Source: Comamonadaceae bacterium (GTDB taxonomy: Bacteria > Pseudomonadota > Gammaproteobacteria > Burkholderiales > Burkholderiaceae_C). From it: a stretch of 7,240 nucleotides of DNA. A program made the position numbers and the translations under genes. Numbering within the stretch: position 1 is the stretch's first letter; each line of letters opens with the position of its first letter. The stretch is from contig CANLWQ010000101.1 in NCBI GenBank assembly GCA_947494405.1, positions 1 through 7,240 of the forward strand, written 5' to 3'. Under the pieces are notes generated by a model. That model made no database searches. It saw only the letters and a list, made by a program, of their open reading frames with translations, and was not told the origin of the DNA. Below are positions 6,530-7,240 of this stretch, one piece after another.

Positions 6530-6546
6530 TAATTCTGAGAAACGAA

Positions 6547-6756
6547 TTACTTCCAACTAAGATCAAGCTTTCGTTGATGCGCTGCACAGTCGCGCAAGTA
6601 AAGATTGATCAGGCTTTGGTATGGAATGCCAACTTGCTCCGAGATACCTTTGAAGTAACCAATTGAATCTTCATCTAGACGAATGGTGATTTGCTTCTTC
6701 AGCTGGGTAGCGTATGGATTCTTACGCGCCTTGGTGAAATCGTATTCTTTTCTCAT
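6547..6756 (-). CDS. brnA: BrnA-type (CopG/ribbon-helix-helix) antitoxin
   Basis: A 69-residue antitoxin matching the BrnA family: MRKEYDFTKARKNPY at the N-terminus, then the strand ITIRLDED (about 22-29) and helix-turn-helix YFKGISEQVGIPYQSLINLYLRD (about 32-54). BrnA proteins bind BrnT and repress their own operon. An in-frame ATG at 6789 would add 11 residues, but MRKEYDF is the familiar BrnA start. ATG 6756 also lies 10 nt after the ancestral toxin stop (TAA 6767-6769), the normal BrnT-BrnA spacing, so I choose 6756. The gene is complete even though its partner toxin is interrupted. It may persist as an orphan antitoxin and DNA-binding protein. It converges on the Sel1 gene, with a stem-loop between them. 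Confidence 0.85.
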   Translation of the reverse strand: MRKEYDFTKARKNPYATQLKKQITIRLDEDSIGYFKGISEQVGIPYQSLINLYLRDCAAHQRKLDLSWK

Positions 6757-6766
6757 GGTGCACGTC

Positions 6767-7048
6767 TTATCGGTATTGCTTAGATTCATGCGTGGAAGCC
6801 TTGCGTACAGAAATGATTCAAATCACATTTCCTTCTTCGCGATAGCAATGACAGACCAACACAACTTTGAGTGAGCTGCTTAAGCCGAGTAGAACAAACC
6901 TGTCTTCATCGTTGGAATGATCAGGATCATCTATCAACTTGGCGTTTTCATCAAAGAACACGGTACGAGCCTCATCGAAAGAGATGCCATGCTTCTTTTC
7001 ATTTAAAGAAGCTTTTCTTGGATCCCATTCAAATTTGATATTGCTCAT
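6767..7048 (-). pseudogene. brnT: BrnT-type toxin interrupted by one in-frame TGA
   Basis: From ATG 7048 the frame reads MSNIKFEWDPRKASLNEKKHG, then SFDEARTVFFDE and DPDHSNDEDRF, the unmistakable BrnT (DUF497) ribonuclease-toxin pattern, through CHCYREEGNVI (to residue 76). TGA follows at 6818-6820. The same frame then continues IISVRKASTHESKQYR to TAA at 6767-6769. This is the expected BrnT C-terminus, with consensus IRIISARKAT, so the TGA stands exactly where a conserved Arg codon (CGA) belongs. Read through, the protein would be 93 residues, the normal family length. A single C-to-T change therefore explains the truncation, and all flanking sequence is intact, which suggests a recent loss. 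Loss of the conserved C-terminal strand should inactivate the toxin. Upstream in-frame codons to 7105 have no homology, so the start at 7048 is preferred. A sequencing error is the alternative. Confidence 0.85.
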
Positions 7049-7089
7049 AACTACACTGTAGTTTATCTTAGAAATTTCCGAAATATCAA
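7049..7089 (-). promoter_or_regulatory. Promoter and palindromic operator of the brnTA module
   Basis: Immediately before the brnT ATG lies a perfect 15-bp palindrome with one central base, AACTACACTGTAGTT (7049-7063). Further upstream on the minus strand, TTGATA (7084-7089) matches five of six bases of the -35 consensus. Weaker -10 candidates are TAAACT (7060-7065, spacer 18) and GATAAA (7062-7067, spacer 16). The palindrome overlaps the -10 and start region, the expected place for repression by BrnA. The leader would be very short. Operator function is inferred from position and symmetry. Confidence 0.55.
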
Positions 7090-7090
7090 G

Positions 7091-7240
7091 CTTCAAACAA
7101 GCCATGCGCTGTTATGGCTTGGCGTCAGACAAAGGGCACACCCATGCGCAACTTTGCATTGGGGGCATGTATTTAAGCGGGAAAAAAGTGTTGGGCCGTG
7201 ACAGGGACTACGCGCAAGCCCTGCATTGGTTCACCTTGAC
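7091..7240 (+). pseudogene. Chimeric fragment of the Sel1-repeat gene (continues past right edge)
   Basis: This is a rearranged partial copy of the upstream Sel1 gene. Bases 7091-7110 match 5841-5860 (repeat 3) with one mismatch. Bases 7101-7181 match 6067-6147 (repeats 5-6) with one mismatch in 81. After the linker aaaaaagtg (7182-7190), 7191-7240 match 6256-6305 (repeat 7) with one mismatch in 50. Relative to the intact gene, 108 bp are replaced by 9 bp, a net loss of 99 bp that keeps the frame. Translation reads FKQAMRCYGLASDKGHTHAQ, then a fused repeat, LSGKKVLGRDRDYAQALHWF. The frame is open back to 7062 but has no start codon before the internal ATG 7104, and no ribosome binding site there. 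It therefore looks like a remnant, although it could be the head of a second Sel1 gene beyond the window. Confidence 0.8.

Noticed and set aside
6818..6820. TGA in brnT as selenocysteine or programmed read-through
   Set aside because: No selenocysteine-insertion-like hairpin was noticed after the codon, and BrnT carries Arg there; a CGA-to-TGA nonsense change is simpler.
7049..7105. Longer brnT start upstream (ATG 7105)
   Set aside because: The extra 19 residues overlap the promoter-like elements and operator palindrome and have no BrnT similarity, whereas ATG 7048 gives the standard MSNIKFEWDP start.

Overview
The window looks like chromosome of a betaproteobacterium, probably Burkholderiales (Comamonadaceae-like, in the Limnohabitans/Rhodoferax range). 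This is inferred from the style of the acyl-CoA enzymes, the moderate GC content, and a BciA-type 8-vinyl reductase, which belongs to bacteriochlorophyll synthesis. No ribosomal or other taxonomic marker is present, so the placement is tentative.

Left part (1-4752), all on the minus strand and read right to left: a tight operon-like run. It starts with a 22-codon small ORF whose stop overlaps the next start, then a BciA-like divinyl chlorophyllide 8-vinyl reductase. After that come a MaoC/FAS1-type hydratase, an acyl-CoA dehydrogenase, a family III (CaiB/BaiF) CoA-transferase and the N-terminal third of an aldehyde dehydrogenase that runs off the left edge. Junctions are a 1-nt overlap, then 24, 4, 9 and 34 nt. 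The three acyl-CoA enzymes make a coherent chain: CoA activation, alpha-beta dehydrogenation and hydration. The aldehyde dehydrogenase could supply the acid. The same enzyme classes occur together in itaconate/mesaconate-type dicarboxylate operons, but the substrate cannot be read from sequence.

Right part (4811-7240): a more AT-rich accessory patch. It holds an intact RelE/ParE-type toxin with a ParD-like antitoxin (minus strand, 1-nt overlap, with a TATAAT box and repeated operator-like sites). A divergently transcribed Sel1-repeat protein follows, with eight 36-residue repeats. Next is a BrnT/BrnA module (minus strand) whose toxin gene is interrupted by a single TGA codon. At the right edge is a mosaic fragment copied from the middle of the Sel1 gene. 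The BrnTA module therefore sits between the Sel1 gene and a rearranged piece of it.

The points most worth following up are the nonsense-broken BrnT with intact BrnA, the chimeric Sel1 fragment, the coupled small ORF before bciA, and the placement of a pigment-biosynthesis reductase at the head of an acyl-CoA catabolic operon. I saw no RNA genes, CRISPR array, transposase or replication origin, and no gene-free stretch over 300 bases.
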